NCBI RefSeq assembly: GCF_036669915.1
Contig: NC_089314.1
Span: 23,018,930-23,082,929, forward strand
DNA length: 64,000 bases
Direction of reading: 5' to 3'
Source of the DNA: Pocillopora verrucosa
Taxonomy: Eukaryota; Cnidaria; Anthozoa; Scleractinia; Pocilloporidae
The position numbers and the translations under genes were made by a program. Positions 24,103 to 35,223 of this stretch are shown one piece after another. A model generated the notes under the pieces. The model did not search any database. It had not been told where the DNA came from and saw nothing but the letters and a program-made list of their open reading frames with translations. Numbering within the stretch: the stretch's first letter is position 1; each line of letters begins with the position of its first letter.

Positions 24103-25640
24103 CTAAATAAGAAGCATTGGATAAGATGACGTGCAAACTCTTCATTTTTTTTTTCTTTTTTCTTTTTTCTTTTTTCTTTTTTTTTTTTCATAAATTAGAA
24201 TAGTGAAATGCACTTAGTCCAACTAATAATACTAGATAGAACTCTCTATTTGGTCCTACTTCTAAAGGTATATCTCCCTTTAAAGATTTTATGAATTTGT
24301 CGTTCTCAACAGATGCCAGCCTAGCTGTTTTCGCTGTTTTGTTCCGCCAACAATGAAATCTCTTCGGTTTTTATCCGTGGATGTGCAGAAAGTAGGAACC
24401 AGTGATGCAAAATCTTTACATTGCTATCATAATTGCCATAAAATAATGCTTTCTTTACAGCAGAAGTATAAATAATAATTCTTTAGTTTCTTCATCTTGA
24501 ATACTAATCCACCAGCTACCCAAAGTCTTTTTAGTTTCCAGAAGCCCAATTCTGTTCATTGGAATCACAGGGTCACTGGTTTTAAGTCACTGTTTATTCT
24601 AAATTCTCATCTGCATAGTTTATCCACGGGCGAGTTAATCATAGCGTCACTTTGATCTTTCTCGTTTCCCCATTCACTATATCTAATCGCTGATTTCAGC
24701 CACCTCTAAACAGGCAACAGATCAACTATCAACTATGAGCTAACAAAATGGTTTGACTACCATTTTTTTGATGAATGAATAGCTTGTAAAGAAGGAACAA
24801 GTGTGAAACAGCTCGGTTTTAGTTCATCTGCTTTTCCTCCAGGTGATTATTTCCAAGATACGCCTGTGAGAAAAGCCAATCAAACGAACCCACTAGGAGC
24901 AAAACTCTGCATATTCGCTCCGGCTACCCAGAAATTCTTCGCGATACAACAGATGAAACGTAAAAACACTCGCAGGTAATTTATGCGTAAACGAAATCCA
25001 CACAGAAAACAATATGACAACAAGTTAAGCAGTAACGATGCATCACATACGATGATGTTCCTTTACGCTCGTATTCCTCATTCCAGGGTCATTTTACAAT
25101 AAAATGGAATTAAAGACCACCAATTCTAGCCTTCTGATGAAGCGTTATTCGGATATCGCAAACCGTTTGAACTTTCAAAATTATGGTTCCATCATTAACA
25201 GACAAGGATTGGTTAATGCTGATTGATCCTTATGACATTACATACGCTTGTAGGGTTAATGTTGGACGTCAAAGACAATTAAAACATATATCTCCTTTAA
25301 AGTCATCTTCTTTAGACCGAAAACTAACCTTCAAACAGTGTTGAGGTCTTATTAGTTCTATTTTATTTCATTAATTTTCTATGAAAAAAAATAGGATTCC
25401 GCAGGTTGCGGAGGTTCCGAGGTCTACTGATTCATAGTTAGTAACACCCGACAGGAAGACACAAAATTTAATCAAATTGACAGTGACACAAATTCACTTG
25501 TTCTGAACCTCGCTAAGAAGTTTTGTTATTGCCAGTGAAAAGGAATTACTACGTTTCCCCCTTTCAGAAGTAAAACTCGATCAAGATTTTTCCGCTGCGA
25601 CGTTGCTATGGCGCTATTTTCTGATTTAGTTAATGCTGCC
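24103..25640. other. Gene B 5' intron or intergenic sequence
   Basis: No exon is recognised. A pyrimidine-rich simple repeat of ctttttt units occupies 24146-24190, next to the first recognised gene B exon. Confidence 0.4.
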
Positions 25641-25759
25641 GCTATGTGTCACTAATGCTGCCGCTATGTACGAGGGTACTCAAATTTCACTTATTTGATC
25701 TTATTTTGGTTCTTCACGAATTTTCGTACGGCTCGCAAAGTTTCCATTCTGTTTCATTC

Positions 25760-26740
25760 TACGCCTATGAATGTTTTGTCTCAGATTTCCGACAGCAAAT
25801 TGTCGAGTACGATATCCCTGTTTCATTCTGACAGTTTGTCTTTGTAACATGAGTGTTGAACTGTAAGCGGAGATGCAAGATGCGTTCTACATAACAATCT
25901 AGCCACAAAAACAAGTCAATTTTTTCTCTCACCTGAGAAATGTACACCACTGGCAGTTACAGAGTAGTCGTAAAAGCGTACAGGACTTCTTTAATTTCGG
26001 TCCTTAGCGACTCGATGAGTCATGAAACTGAAAGCGACGGGGTGATTTTGCATTGAATATATACACTGAATGATCACTTGACCATCACAACTGAAGAAAT
26101 TGACTTGCTAATGACATTTATGTTCACTCAATCTTAACAGTTTTTTCAAACTGAGTGCGAATTGCGAAGTATCAGACATGAACGGATTCGGAAAACAGCA
26201 CTCTCTTTTCAGGCAGGAAGTTAAAAAGTAGTAATGACCAAATGATTTGAATACCAAAATAACACTGAATAGCCGTGTTTTTGGTCATATTCGACCCTAA
26301 AATGCCTTCAGGGGCTAACAGGAAGTCGTAGTTGCAAAACGTCAGGAAAGAGTGACTGAGCCATATTTTTTCTCAGAGTAAAGGAGAAGATGTGGAAGGG
26401 TTGCAACAGTCAAGCATCGTTTTACCAAGGTGGACGGAGACTGCAATTGCACCGAACGGTGCTTTCGCCACTTTAACTTGAATATTTTTACAGAAGTAAA
26501 CCTTCTTTCGTGGTCTAGAAAGTTCAATCATTTTCGTCGCATAAGTCAAATCTCGTCTTGCGCAATAAACTCAATTCTAGATATCGATCCGACTGTTGGA
26601 GACATGTTTCGCTCGTGTTTGGCAGAAATAAAGAATGCAGTCTACATGGAGGCCATACCGCTAAAAACAAGCCAAATTTTCCCTTACCTGAGAAATAAAA
26701 AAAACAGGCCAAGTGCTTTGGCATACATAAGTGAATGATC
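25760..26740 (-). other. Pair of duplicated first-exon-like units
   Basis: Two diverged copies (about 25800-25960 and 26560-26720) each contain, on the minus strand, ATTTCTCAG followed by GTGAGAG or GTAAGGG. Each is then followed by AAAATTKGRCTTGTTTTT-like text. The copy at about 26691-26727 can start with ATG (MPKHLACFFYFS, phase 1). Exon 23910-24102 of gene B begins in phase 1, so these may be alternative first exons or promoters of gene B. This is inference; the text is too diverged for certainty. Confidence 0.3.
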
Positions 26741-28050
26741 ACATGACAGTCGTACAGATTATTGACATTCTTGCAAGATGCTTTTAAATGCCTCATTGAT
26801 GTTGTGTTGTATTTACGCAATAAGGAGTCATCGATATATAAGAAAATGAACAAAAGCCTCCCTCAGCTCAAAAATGGAAAACACTGAAAACATAATAAAT
26901 ATAAATTAGCCTGATGTGACCGAGGCAGGCTCTTGTGTTGTTATGGGAACAAATAAAAGGGTGACTAAAAAGAAACTGAAAATAATATAATCACAGTAGA
27001 GAATCTCTCATAATACATATTTATGACTGGTTCGCCATCGATTATCTTAGTTCTCAGCAAAGGCTTGACAAAAATAGCATTAAATAGTCATGTGACCATA
27101 TCGTTAATCTAATATCGACAATTAATACTTTCGAAATCCACAGGAAGTCGTGTGTTTACTTTAGAATCCTTATTTTACCGCTTCTATCTTTTCTTACTTC
27201 TTACTTCTTTCGTCTTTCTCTTTTCACGACCACTTCGAAATATAAACGCGATGCGAGAATTTGAGGACAAGATTGAATATCAAGCGTTTGAAAACTATAA
27301 CATATCTGGGAAGGCCGCGTGCCACCCAGCATTCACTATCAGATAAGGCAGTGAACATTCATCGTCCACATCGGCAGCACGGCGACTCATTATTTTAAAA
27401 AATTGGAGCTTTGAGTATATGAACAGACAATTTATTACCAAAAGCTTAGATCCTCGGGCTTCCGACGATCCATTGCACGTCTGCAAAGTTTTCGTCTGAG
27501 TCAAGCTATTCATTTGAAATAACAATGTTATAAGCACATTCATTCGGTGTTGCTCGTTTATCTCGTGTTTATGTTTAGGTTTATTTCGTATGCACCTTAG
27601 ACACTGGTTTTACGCGGAGTTTGATACGATTGTAAAACCAGATTAAAAAGCATTTCAAACCGAAACCGAAAACAGATACAAGGGTCTAATGTTATAATTA
27701 GACTGACGAGCAATTTCGATCGAAACGCCGGAGACAGGGGGTCGAATTGGACTTACATTTGAAGTGATTATCCATCAAAATTCAACTTGACAGCGCTCCC
27801 TGGACTCTTAGGAGAATACTTAAAAGAGTCATCCTCCGCTTAACTGAGAAATTTCTACTGACTGTTCTTATTATGAAGAATATAGCCAGTTCGGTCGGTA
27901 AAAAACCTGACTTGATCAATATTCAATGACTGAATGAAAAGCGTCGTTGATTTCATTCTGTTTTTGACGAGAATTCAAAGCAGTATCCCATACTGAAAGT
28001 CATCGACTGATTCAAATGAAGTTGAAGGTGCCTTCACTTTTGATGCGAAA
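26741..28050. other. Gene-poor stretch
   Basis: Short frames only. I see no splice-supported exon, RNA gene or clear repeat. Confidence 0.4.
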
Positions 28051-28160
28051 TTCATTTTGTATTTAATCACAGGCGTCTCGAGAAAAAGCAAACGATTAAT
28101 ATATGAAAGTGTCTCGAGACGTGAGCTTAGGACACCTGTGATTAAATAAAATGATTGACG
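28051..28160. mobile_element. Short palindromic MITE-like element
   Basis: The left arm cattttgtatttaatcacag followed by gcgtctcgaga pairs with the right arm tctcgagacg ... cacctgtgattaaataaaatg. It is about 110 bp in all, with a 25 bp AT-rich loop. No coding capacity. Confidence 0.6.
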
Positions 28161-28389
28161 GTACTTAAATGGAGAACAATTAATTGACGCGTCGTTATAC
28201 GGCAGACTGAAATTTATTCAAAGCTGTTTTCATTTCTCCTTGAGTGACCTTAAATCTTAGATTATGTGGATGGTCATGTGACTATACACTTTCAGAGCCT
28301 CCATGCCTATGGTTGGTAACACGATATAACAAGACAATAGGAAGCGCCGTAAACAAGTTTGACCACTGAATAAAGGGGGTAAGTTTCTC

Positions 28390-28420
<31 letters not shown>

Positions 28421-29032
28421 TATAACAGGGTAATTTAGTATTATCAACTGAGTTGATAACGTGAATTGGGCACCGTAAAGGGTTTAAAGGCTTTAACTCT
28501 TTATTTTTATTTTATTAGCTTCGCCAACTTTGTATTAAATATACAGAAACAAAACAAAAAATGTAAATGATACAATACAGGCAGGGACTCCACAACAGCT
28601 TACGCCAATTACTGCAGGCCCGGAACACATAAAATTGAATTAAAAATTGCAACAAAATTAATAAGTAGTTAGTAGCAAAAATCGATGTTTCTTGTCAGAT
28701 TATGGGCTTTGTTACAACTTCTGCAGATAGACTTAAATGAGCGAGTTCAGGGTTATATGATTTACAGAGAGATTGCTTATAGTAACTGAGTAGGTGTGCC
28801 TTGAATGAACTGAAAGAAATAGTTACGGAAAGACCAGTGTCATCAGCTAGAGCGTTCCATATTCTCACGGTGCGGATGAAAAAAGGGCCAGTTTAATCAG
28901 TCTGACTTTATAGGATTCCTCGCAGAGGAAAGGCAAGTTGTGGATGTATTTGTAGCCCGGCGCTTTACGATGGCCAGTTTACGTTATCAACTTAGTTGAT
29001 AACACTAAATTACCCACTTTGAACATTGCCGC
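28421..29032. mobile_element. Inverted-repeat element (ATAACAGGGTAATTTAGTATTATCAAC family) enclosing a LINE scrap
   Basis: The left end (28427-28490) reads tataacagggtaatttagta then ttatcaactgagttgataac. The right end (28978-29030) is the complement (gttatcaacttagttgataacactaaattaccca). The same termini bound shorter copies at 57846-58085 and 63274-63458. Here the interior holds about 480 bp, including the LINE C-terminal fragment, so this copy captured or was split by another element. Confidence 0.65.
28695..28985 (-). pseudogene. C-terminal fragment of a non-LTR retrotransposon reverse-transcriptase polyprotein
   Basis: The minus strand reads APGYKYIHNLPFLCEESYKV, then, after a one-base shift near 28890, PFFIRTVRIWNALADDTG ... 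FKAHLLSYYKQ and ends TTKPII-like before TGA. The FFIRTVRIWN pattern followed by a FKxxL segment is the usual end of LINE ORF2 proteins. Only the last 90 or so codons remain and the catalytic domain is absent. Confidence 0.7.
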
Positions 29033-29199
29033 ATTTGTTCTACCTAGAATCCCAGGAGGTGAAAATTTTTCGTTTGCAGTAGTTTTGATCACAAATATTG
29101 ATTAAATTTCTTAGCTCTACCTTGAAAATTACTATGGAAGTGGCCCTTTGTATAACAAAATTTATTTAAGAAAAGAATAAGCCTGGTAAGCTTAAAGCG

Positions 29200-29252
29200 A
29201 AAAAAAAAAATAAAAAATAAAAAAAAATAAAAAAAAAAAAAACTTCGCTGAC
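29200..29252. repeat. A-rich low-complexity tract
   Basis: About 50 bp of A runs with scattered T. It could be a retroposon tail on the plus strand, but no body is recognised upstream. Confidence 0.7.
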
Positions 29253-30227
29253 ATCCTATTTTTAGCGAATTGTGACATCTCAGCCTTTGTCATGTGTAAG
29301 TAAGCGGAAATAATTTGACTCAGGGCGCGCGAATAAAGAATCACGCGATTACTGCACTTTTTCTTACGCGAGTCACTCTTTGCATGTGCCTCTTCAATTC
29401 TCACCTGACTTTTTCAGCTCCTGCCACACAATCTTCTCAGTCTCAGTCGATGACACTTTCTTGTAGTTTTACAGTTAGCAAAGTTGAGGAAATGGCGTGT
29501 ACCTTTTGAAAAATCTAGCCAGACAATTAGTTGTCGATTTGTTACATGCACTTAAAATAATCTGGTCAATTTTTACAGAGAACTAAGCCAGAAGTGTCTA
29601 TATTTCGTTCAAATACGGAGTGTCATTGTCTTTCAATAAATTTGAATAAAATATGACGATTTCTAGACGAAAGCTATTGCCCAATCGAACAGAATACCGC
29701 CTGAGGGCATTCCATTATTAATGACCTAATTTTAGCATTTATGACCACACCCTTTTCGGCACCAAAAAATTAGCAACTGACTTTCAGCGCAGTATTACTC
29801 AGGATTTTGGTCCTCACTGATTGGACAATTTATTTCCTATGTTTAAAACATTATGATACAGTTTAGTGTCACTTCGGCCGAGTTGAAAAAGGTACAAAAT
29901 GGCTTCAGTAGCTGTGTCACACGCATCTTTTATTAACTATGGCTTTCATTAATTGTAGCAGTTTATTACGTCGTATTTTCCATTTCAATATACATTTACA
30001 TGGTAATCGTGTTTATTGTTTTCATATTGTTATTGTCGTGTATGTTTTCTTTGGCTTGTTAATCATGTATTGCATGCTCTATCTCTGTGCTTTCAATATC
30101 TTTATCTTTCAATATCTTCATCTAAACCAAGACCAAACCTACCTAAAACTGTTATTATATTCCCTTTGTAGAAAGTGGACGTTAGGACTCTATATATTTC
30201 CTTTAGTGATCATATAAAAGGACCTCT

Positions 30228-30300
30228 TGTTGCAGCGTTTAGATCACCCCTGATGAAGGCACTAGACAGGAGTGTCGAAACGTTGGGTCTATGAATTGTA
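30228..30300 (+). ncRNA. Hammerhead-ribozyme-like motif, Penelope-type
   Basis: The plus strand has CTGATGA (30250-30256), then a stem II candidate GGCACT, loop AGACAGG, AGTGTC, then GAAAC. The six stem II pairs include one G-U. The CUGAUGA-stem-GAAA core is the conserved centre of hammerhead ribozymes, and short forms are known in Penelope-like retroelements. Stems I and III are not clear here, and no GIY-YIG or reverse transcriptase is adjacent. It is best called a core motif in a retroelement remnant. Confidence 0.45.
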
Positions 30301-30479
30301 ACTTCGGTTACATTCATTAAATCTGCAAACCAGTGTAGCTTCAAACTATGTCTGATTGTCCACCTGGTTGCCGTGTGAACTTTAATAGACTTTATATTTG
30401 TTCTCAATCAACCGAGGCGGCATTTAACGAATCAAGGGGTGTGATTTTTTTCGCGTGTTAACTTTTTGCTGGGCTTATG

Positions 30480-31135
30480 CATTTACGTTAAGGTAAGCAA
30501 ATTATGGGAGGCGATTGCACAGCGCTTTATGCAAACTAAGAAAATAGGATAACTTTCGTAGCGCGAAATTCGATTGCCCTAAAATTTGGTAGATGAATCT
30601 GACAGCGTCAGTGATGTGATTGAATACACGTAACCTGTTGAGCAAAAAAAAAGGAAGAAACTAGCAGAACATGACTATGCGAAAAAAATCTCACCTCCTG
30701 CTATCACACAAAAGGGTCAATTAGATGTCGGTTTGTGTAAACACAAAAAAATTGTGGGAGGAGATTATTCAGTTTTTCTTGCTTACGAAGCGCGAAATTT
30801 AAATATACTCGGAATATGCACTATTGAGTGTGTGCGACTATTTCCACTCGCCATTGTTTTTTTAAACTCCTTTCGTTGAATTGAAATACGGAAAGAGAAA
30901 GATACCCGTAAAAATACATGAATTAACGACGCGCGAGGCTTCGGACGTTATTACCAGGTTTAAATCACACGCTAGAGGAAGGAGAATATGAACCTTTTTG
31001 TGCACGTCAGGAACAAAATCTCATTCACGCAGCGCGAAATTTAAATACCCGCACATTAAACAATCGAGCAAATGACGATAGTCTCCTACATGATTCAACG
31101 GCGTGGTAGGCTTCGGTCGTTAATACCAGGTTACA
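30480..31135. repeat. Diverged local repeat units
   Basis: Blocks recur at irregular spacing: gcgcgaaatt(taaata) at about 30560, 30790 and 31034, and ggcttcggacgttattaccaggtt / ggcttcggtcgttaataccaggtt at 30938 and 31110. These are degenerate repeats about 170-240 bp apart. No coding role is seen. Confidence 0.5.
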
Positions 31136-31726
31136 CATGCTCTCATCACCTTTGTATCGCACAGTGAGCCTCTAATTGAATATATCTTTCGCCAGTTTTA
31201 AGCAATGTAAAGGAAAAAACGGTGACATTTCTTTACATCAGATACGAAAGCTACAGTCACCCCACCAATTACCCCACCGTGACTATTTGCATCCTAAAAA
31301 ATCTACCAGAATCACCCCCACGGGGAGGATTTGTCGTATCATCAGTTTTGCCCATGGTATAAATCTGCCGCTCGTATGATAATCGGAAATTTTGAAAAAT
31401 CCCGCGTGTATTTTAAAGCTGTTTCCGCCATTGTTCCAAGGTAGCCATATACGGTCATTGTAATCGTTAAACAAAGCCTGCTCAACTTTCAGCTGATCCG
31501 CTTTTCTTGATACGAATACTAGCAAAACAATTGCTTTACTGCGGCCTGGCAAACGCTAAACCGCCAGGATCACTTCATACTGAGCTAAAACATTTACCCT
31601 GTTAGGGCCAAAAGTCACATCTCACAGATTTTAATAATTAGATATCATAATGTAGGTAATTCTCTGAAAGAATTGCACATATGTAGGCCCTTTGACATTC
31701 CAAGGGCCCTGAATTCGTGGTATTTC

Positions 31727-31757
31727 GCACTCACTCACTCACTCACTCACTCACTAT
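31727..31757. repeat. (ACTC)n microsatellite
   Basis: Seven successive actc units. Confidence 0.9.
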
Positions 31758-32344
31758 TTCACCCCCCTCTGAGAATGTTCTTAAAAGGATGAAAAAGAAG
31801 CATTGTTACAGACAATTTAATGGTTTAAGTTAGAATAAGGGCTCATCTATATCTAATAATTATTGGCACAACAGACCATGTAAACTGATATTATATGGCT
31901 GAGATAATTCCGAGTAACTGAAAGGGCTCATATATTTAACAAATACAGGCACAAAAGACTTAATTAATGAAAAGTTACTTGATAGATTACACGATTCGAT
32001 AAAAAAAATTCATCTTTTCCTTAAGAGAAACATAAAAACCAAAAATCTACTCATAAGACGAACACCTCGTGCTGTTGTCAAATATTTGTGTTATGACCAT
32101 CACTTCTAGTTTGATACCCACTAACTTTGATACCTCGGATTACAAATGTATTGGGGGTATTGCAAATGGTTCTTCTATCTCCTGTTTATCTAATATCAAG
32201 AAAATTTGTGTCAGTAAGTCAGATCCGAAGCAAAGTTTGCTTTTCCTTGATATCAAGTCTAAATGGTGAAAACAACTAAATGACCTCCTCATTCAGATAC
32301 GTTCTCTCTTATCAATGTTAATACCCATATAAGAGGGGAGCTGA

Positions 32345-32890
32345 TTTCGTAGGATCCGAGCTGAAACCCTCGATCTCTCGAAGCTGATTAAAAGCTGCTG
32401 TGAAAGCATTAAGATTAGTGCAAAAAGAGCTGCATCGCCAGAAAAACAAGGAGCACGAGATTGCCAGTTACATAAACCGCTTAATGTTGAAATTTCTTCA
32501 CTTTCAAGTGACAGTTGTGATGTTTACCTACCGAAGAGAACAGCCGCTTCAACAATTTCTTCAAGTACATAATTTTCTTCTCTCTGCTGTCCTTGGATGA
32601 TACCAATATATCCAGGTTTCTTTTCTTTCAGACGTTGAAGTGGAAATTGGCACTTTTTCGGATGAATCTTCCACTTTCCTTTCATCAGATGTCATGTGTT
32701 CTCTGTCATTTCTGAGGTGATGTTCTGATAATTTCTTTCCTAAGTATCAAACTTCAGGTTGGAATTTCTTTTCTACTTTTGTCTTTGATTGATTCTCCGA
32801 TGTCTTCTTCTACAATTTCAGGCGTCTGATCCATAAGAGAGTCAGAGAGTGTCGGTTAAGCCCAGCATTTTCAACTGAATCTTTTACCTC
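32345..32890 (-). pseudogene. Broken partial copy of gene C
   Basis: The plus-strand text at 32400-32640 matches 35390-35590, the 3' part of the gene C large exon. It includes agagctgcatcgccagaaaa, ccgaagagaacag at the splice donor, and the region coding IMYLKKLLKRLFSS on the minus strand. Position 32628-32660 then jumps to gene C repeat-array text (cagacgttgaagtggaaatt, equal to 36196-36216), so about 600 bp is deleted between them. Position 32345-32390 matches 34610-34655. The order agrees with gene C, so this is a collapsed duplicate. No continuous frame remains. Confidence 0.7.
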
Positions 32891-33164
32891 GAGTTCAATA
32901 TCATTTTGGAAATAATTAGATAATGGAAACCCATCCAAACAGGCATCTTGTCAAAATAGAAGCACGGTTGGAGTAAATGAAAGACTCAGCCTGCAAAGCA
33001 GGTAGAGGCAAGCTCAAGTCGAGGTTAATCAAGGAGAAAGCGAAGCCAAATGGCTTAATAACGGGAAGTTTTCAAATACGACAGCGAAAACCCTACGTAA
33101 ACTCATTCTGTAATTTTTATTGTCTGATCACATGACCTAACTTAACACGTGATAAACTCATCGG

Positions 33165-33295
33165 ATCAATATAAATATATGAGCAACTTTGTACCTACCC
33201 CTCTCCTAACCCAACACTAACTCTGACGCGTTATCAGTTGGCTGTTGTTAAGTTAGGGGAGGGGTAGGTGCGCAGTTGACACTGATCCAACTCAT
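33165..33295. mobile_element. Palindromic MITE-like element
   Basis: The inverted arms are cctacccctctcctaacccaac and gttaagttaggggaggggtagg, flanked outside by ggatcaat and tgatcca, a further imperfect pair. About 130 bp, non-coding. Confidence 0.55.
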
Positions 33296-34094
33296 CAATT
33301 AACGTACTTCAAGCGATGAAAAATTACTTTCCATTGCTATATAAATAGTGGTGATGTTTTTTGATGTGTACGCCATCTACAGTGAAAACAAATTGAATAT
33401 TTCCTTATACACCACAGTGTCTTGTTATTTATATATGTATATATATCGCTCAGCCACCGTGCTTCGAAATATTTGTATAAAAATTGCTTTGTTTGCAATT
33501 ATCACGCAATCAAAAGACCAAACTAAAATCATCTTGATAAATGCCACATTTTGGCCAAAACTCTATTCATACCCTAACCTATCCCTAAAATAAATACAAT
33601 TCAGAGTTAAAGAAGAGAAGAGAAAGAACAGCTATTTACAACGCGAACACTTCGTGATGTTTCCTCTTCATCAAATTGTTGACCATCACTTCTTGTTAGA
33701 CTTAGGGTTAAGTGGATGAGGGATGACGCAGGGATGGATACGTTGTCTCTTATAAGTGTTAAAAATATTTGAAATCTATCCATCTCGACGAAATGTTTCA
33801 CATTGAATCGGTTTAAATCTTTGAGGTAGAACTGTGAGCAATTGGCACATGTCAAATAACCAGGTCTTATTATCAGTGACTACCACTAAGTTGTGAATTG
33901 AATCGTAGAAAAAGTTTACAAAGTGATTAAGAATCGGGGCTGGCATTTCAACTAACTTAAGACATTTTTTTACCAAGAATATATTGTTTACCCACTAATC
34001 CAAACTACTGTCAAATTATTTTGATAACCTCAAAGTGAATTATTTAGAAATAGTCGAATGACCACTAACAGTTTAACTGGCTATTCCTTCGTCT

Positions 34095-34278
34095 CTATCC
34101 ACTGCCTGGTACTTCAAACTCCGCATTGGTCTCCTTTACTCTCGTCGTATAACAGGTGCCCTTGATTATGAAGAAAGGACTCTGCTTTGGGTTTTCCGCT
34201 TCCTTAATCGGTTCTTGAAATATAATGAGAAACGCAACATTAGCGTTTTTATTTACCTTGAATCCTTTGGTGAGAGCC
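34095..34278 (-). CDS. Possible terminal exon downstream of gene C
   Basis: A minus-strand frame follows the acceptor TATTTCAG and reads ALTKGFKVNKNANVAFLIIF, then QEPIKEAENPKQSPFFIIKG, ending EVPGSG and a stop. Composition and strand-like alternation look like a real beta-rich domain. It needs a preceding exon ending in phase 2, which gene C's exon 35224-35295 does not supply, so another exon is missing or this is a separate gene. The acceptor lies at the edge of a MITE (34289-34501), which weakens the call. Confidence 0.35.
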
Positions 34279-34288
34279 CTGAAATATT

Positions 34289-34501
34289 TTAATCCTTTCA
34301 CCCCTAAGAGAGACTAACATCTAATTTCTCCTTACAATATCACCGTGCAATCACACATCACGGTCATGAGGATAAAGGAAATAATCACCAACTTCTTAGC
34401 TCTTGATTGTTTCAACAAATTCGCCTTGAAAGCACCTCAGGAAACGTAAACGTGAACAGTATCGAGAATATACATGCTGATGTTAGGGTGTAAAGGGTTA
34501 A
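34289..34501. mobile_element. TTAA-bounded MITE, subfamily 1
   Basis: Starts ttaatcctttcacccctaagag and ends gttagggtgtaaagggttaa. Internally it shares tctaatttctccttacaatatc and ataaaggaaataatcaccaac with the copies at 11639 and 41806. Confidence 0.75.
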
Positions 34502-35223
34502 AGAGAGCTGAGATTGTTTCTCTTTATTAGAAAAACAAAACTTGACTCGCGTCTCTTGAACTTATACTTGTCACTATCCCTCACTGGGAAGGGAAATGGG
34601 GTGACGATTTCGTAGGAGCCGAGCAGATACCCTCGAATTTCTGGAAGCGCACAGTTTACCTCGGGGTTAGTTCTCGGAAACTGTTTTGTCCTGAAACAGA
34701 TGGAGTTCGCAGGCAAATATCCCAACATGTTGTGGTGCCAAATGAAGCCAATTTCTTGCATTAAACAATTATATATTCGCCTCAGGCTCGTTGATTATAA
34801 TCCCCGAGACGAATTCGAGGGGATTATTCAACAATGTTTACCGAGCCTGAAGCAAAAAATTGTTTTATTGTAATTGCTCGAGTGCTTTCGAATTCTGTTG
34901 TTAATCTGTAAATAATTGCGCCTTTTTTGTTACAATTGTGTTGATTACTCATATCAAGATAAACAGGCAGTTTAAACAGGTTTATACAATTCAATCAGCA
35001 AAAACTCCACATCTTATATTTTGAAAACCAAACTCAGTGGCGTCTTTTGCGCTCTTCGCGACTGAGTTTTCCCTCTATTGCACTTATCACTTCCTTGCGA
35101 TATGATTATGGCCAGATATGACGCAATCCAGAGCGCACGCATCTCTATAATCACTAGAGCAATTATACTTAAGTTGTTACATTCGACGTTACTTCGGTCA
35201 AGGATTAAACAGTGATTTATTAC

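Noticed and set aside
29939..30217. 92-codon plus frame rich in Tyr, Leu and Phe, looking membrane-like
   Set aside because: AT-rich sequence gives such frames by chance. It runs into a retroelement remnant and has no splice or start context.
31727..31757. Possible CRISPR-like or telomere-like repeat
   Set aside because: It is a plain (ACTC)n microsatellite with no spacers.
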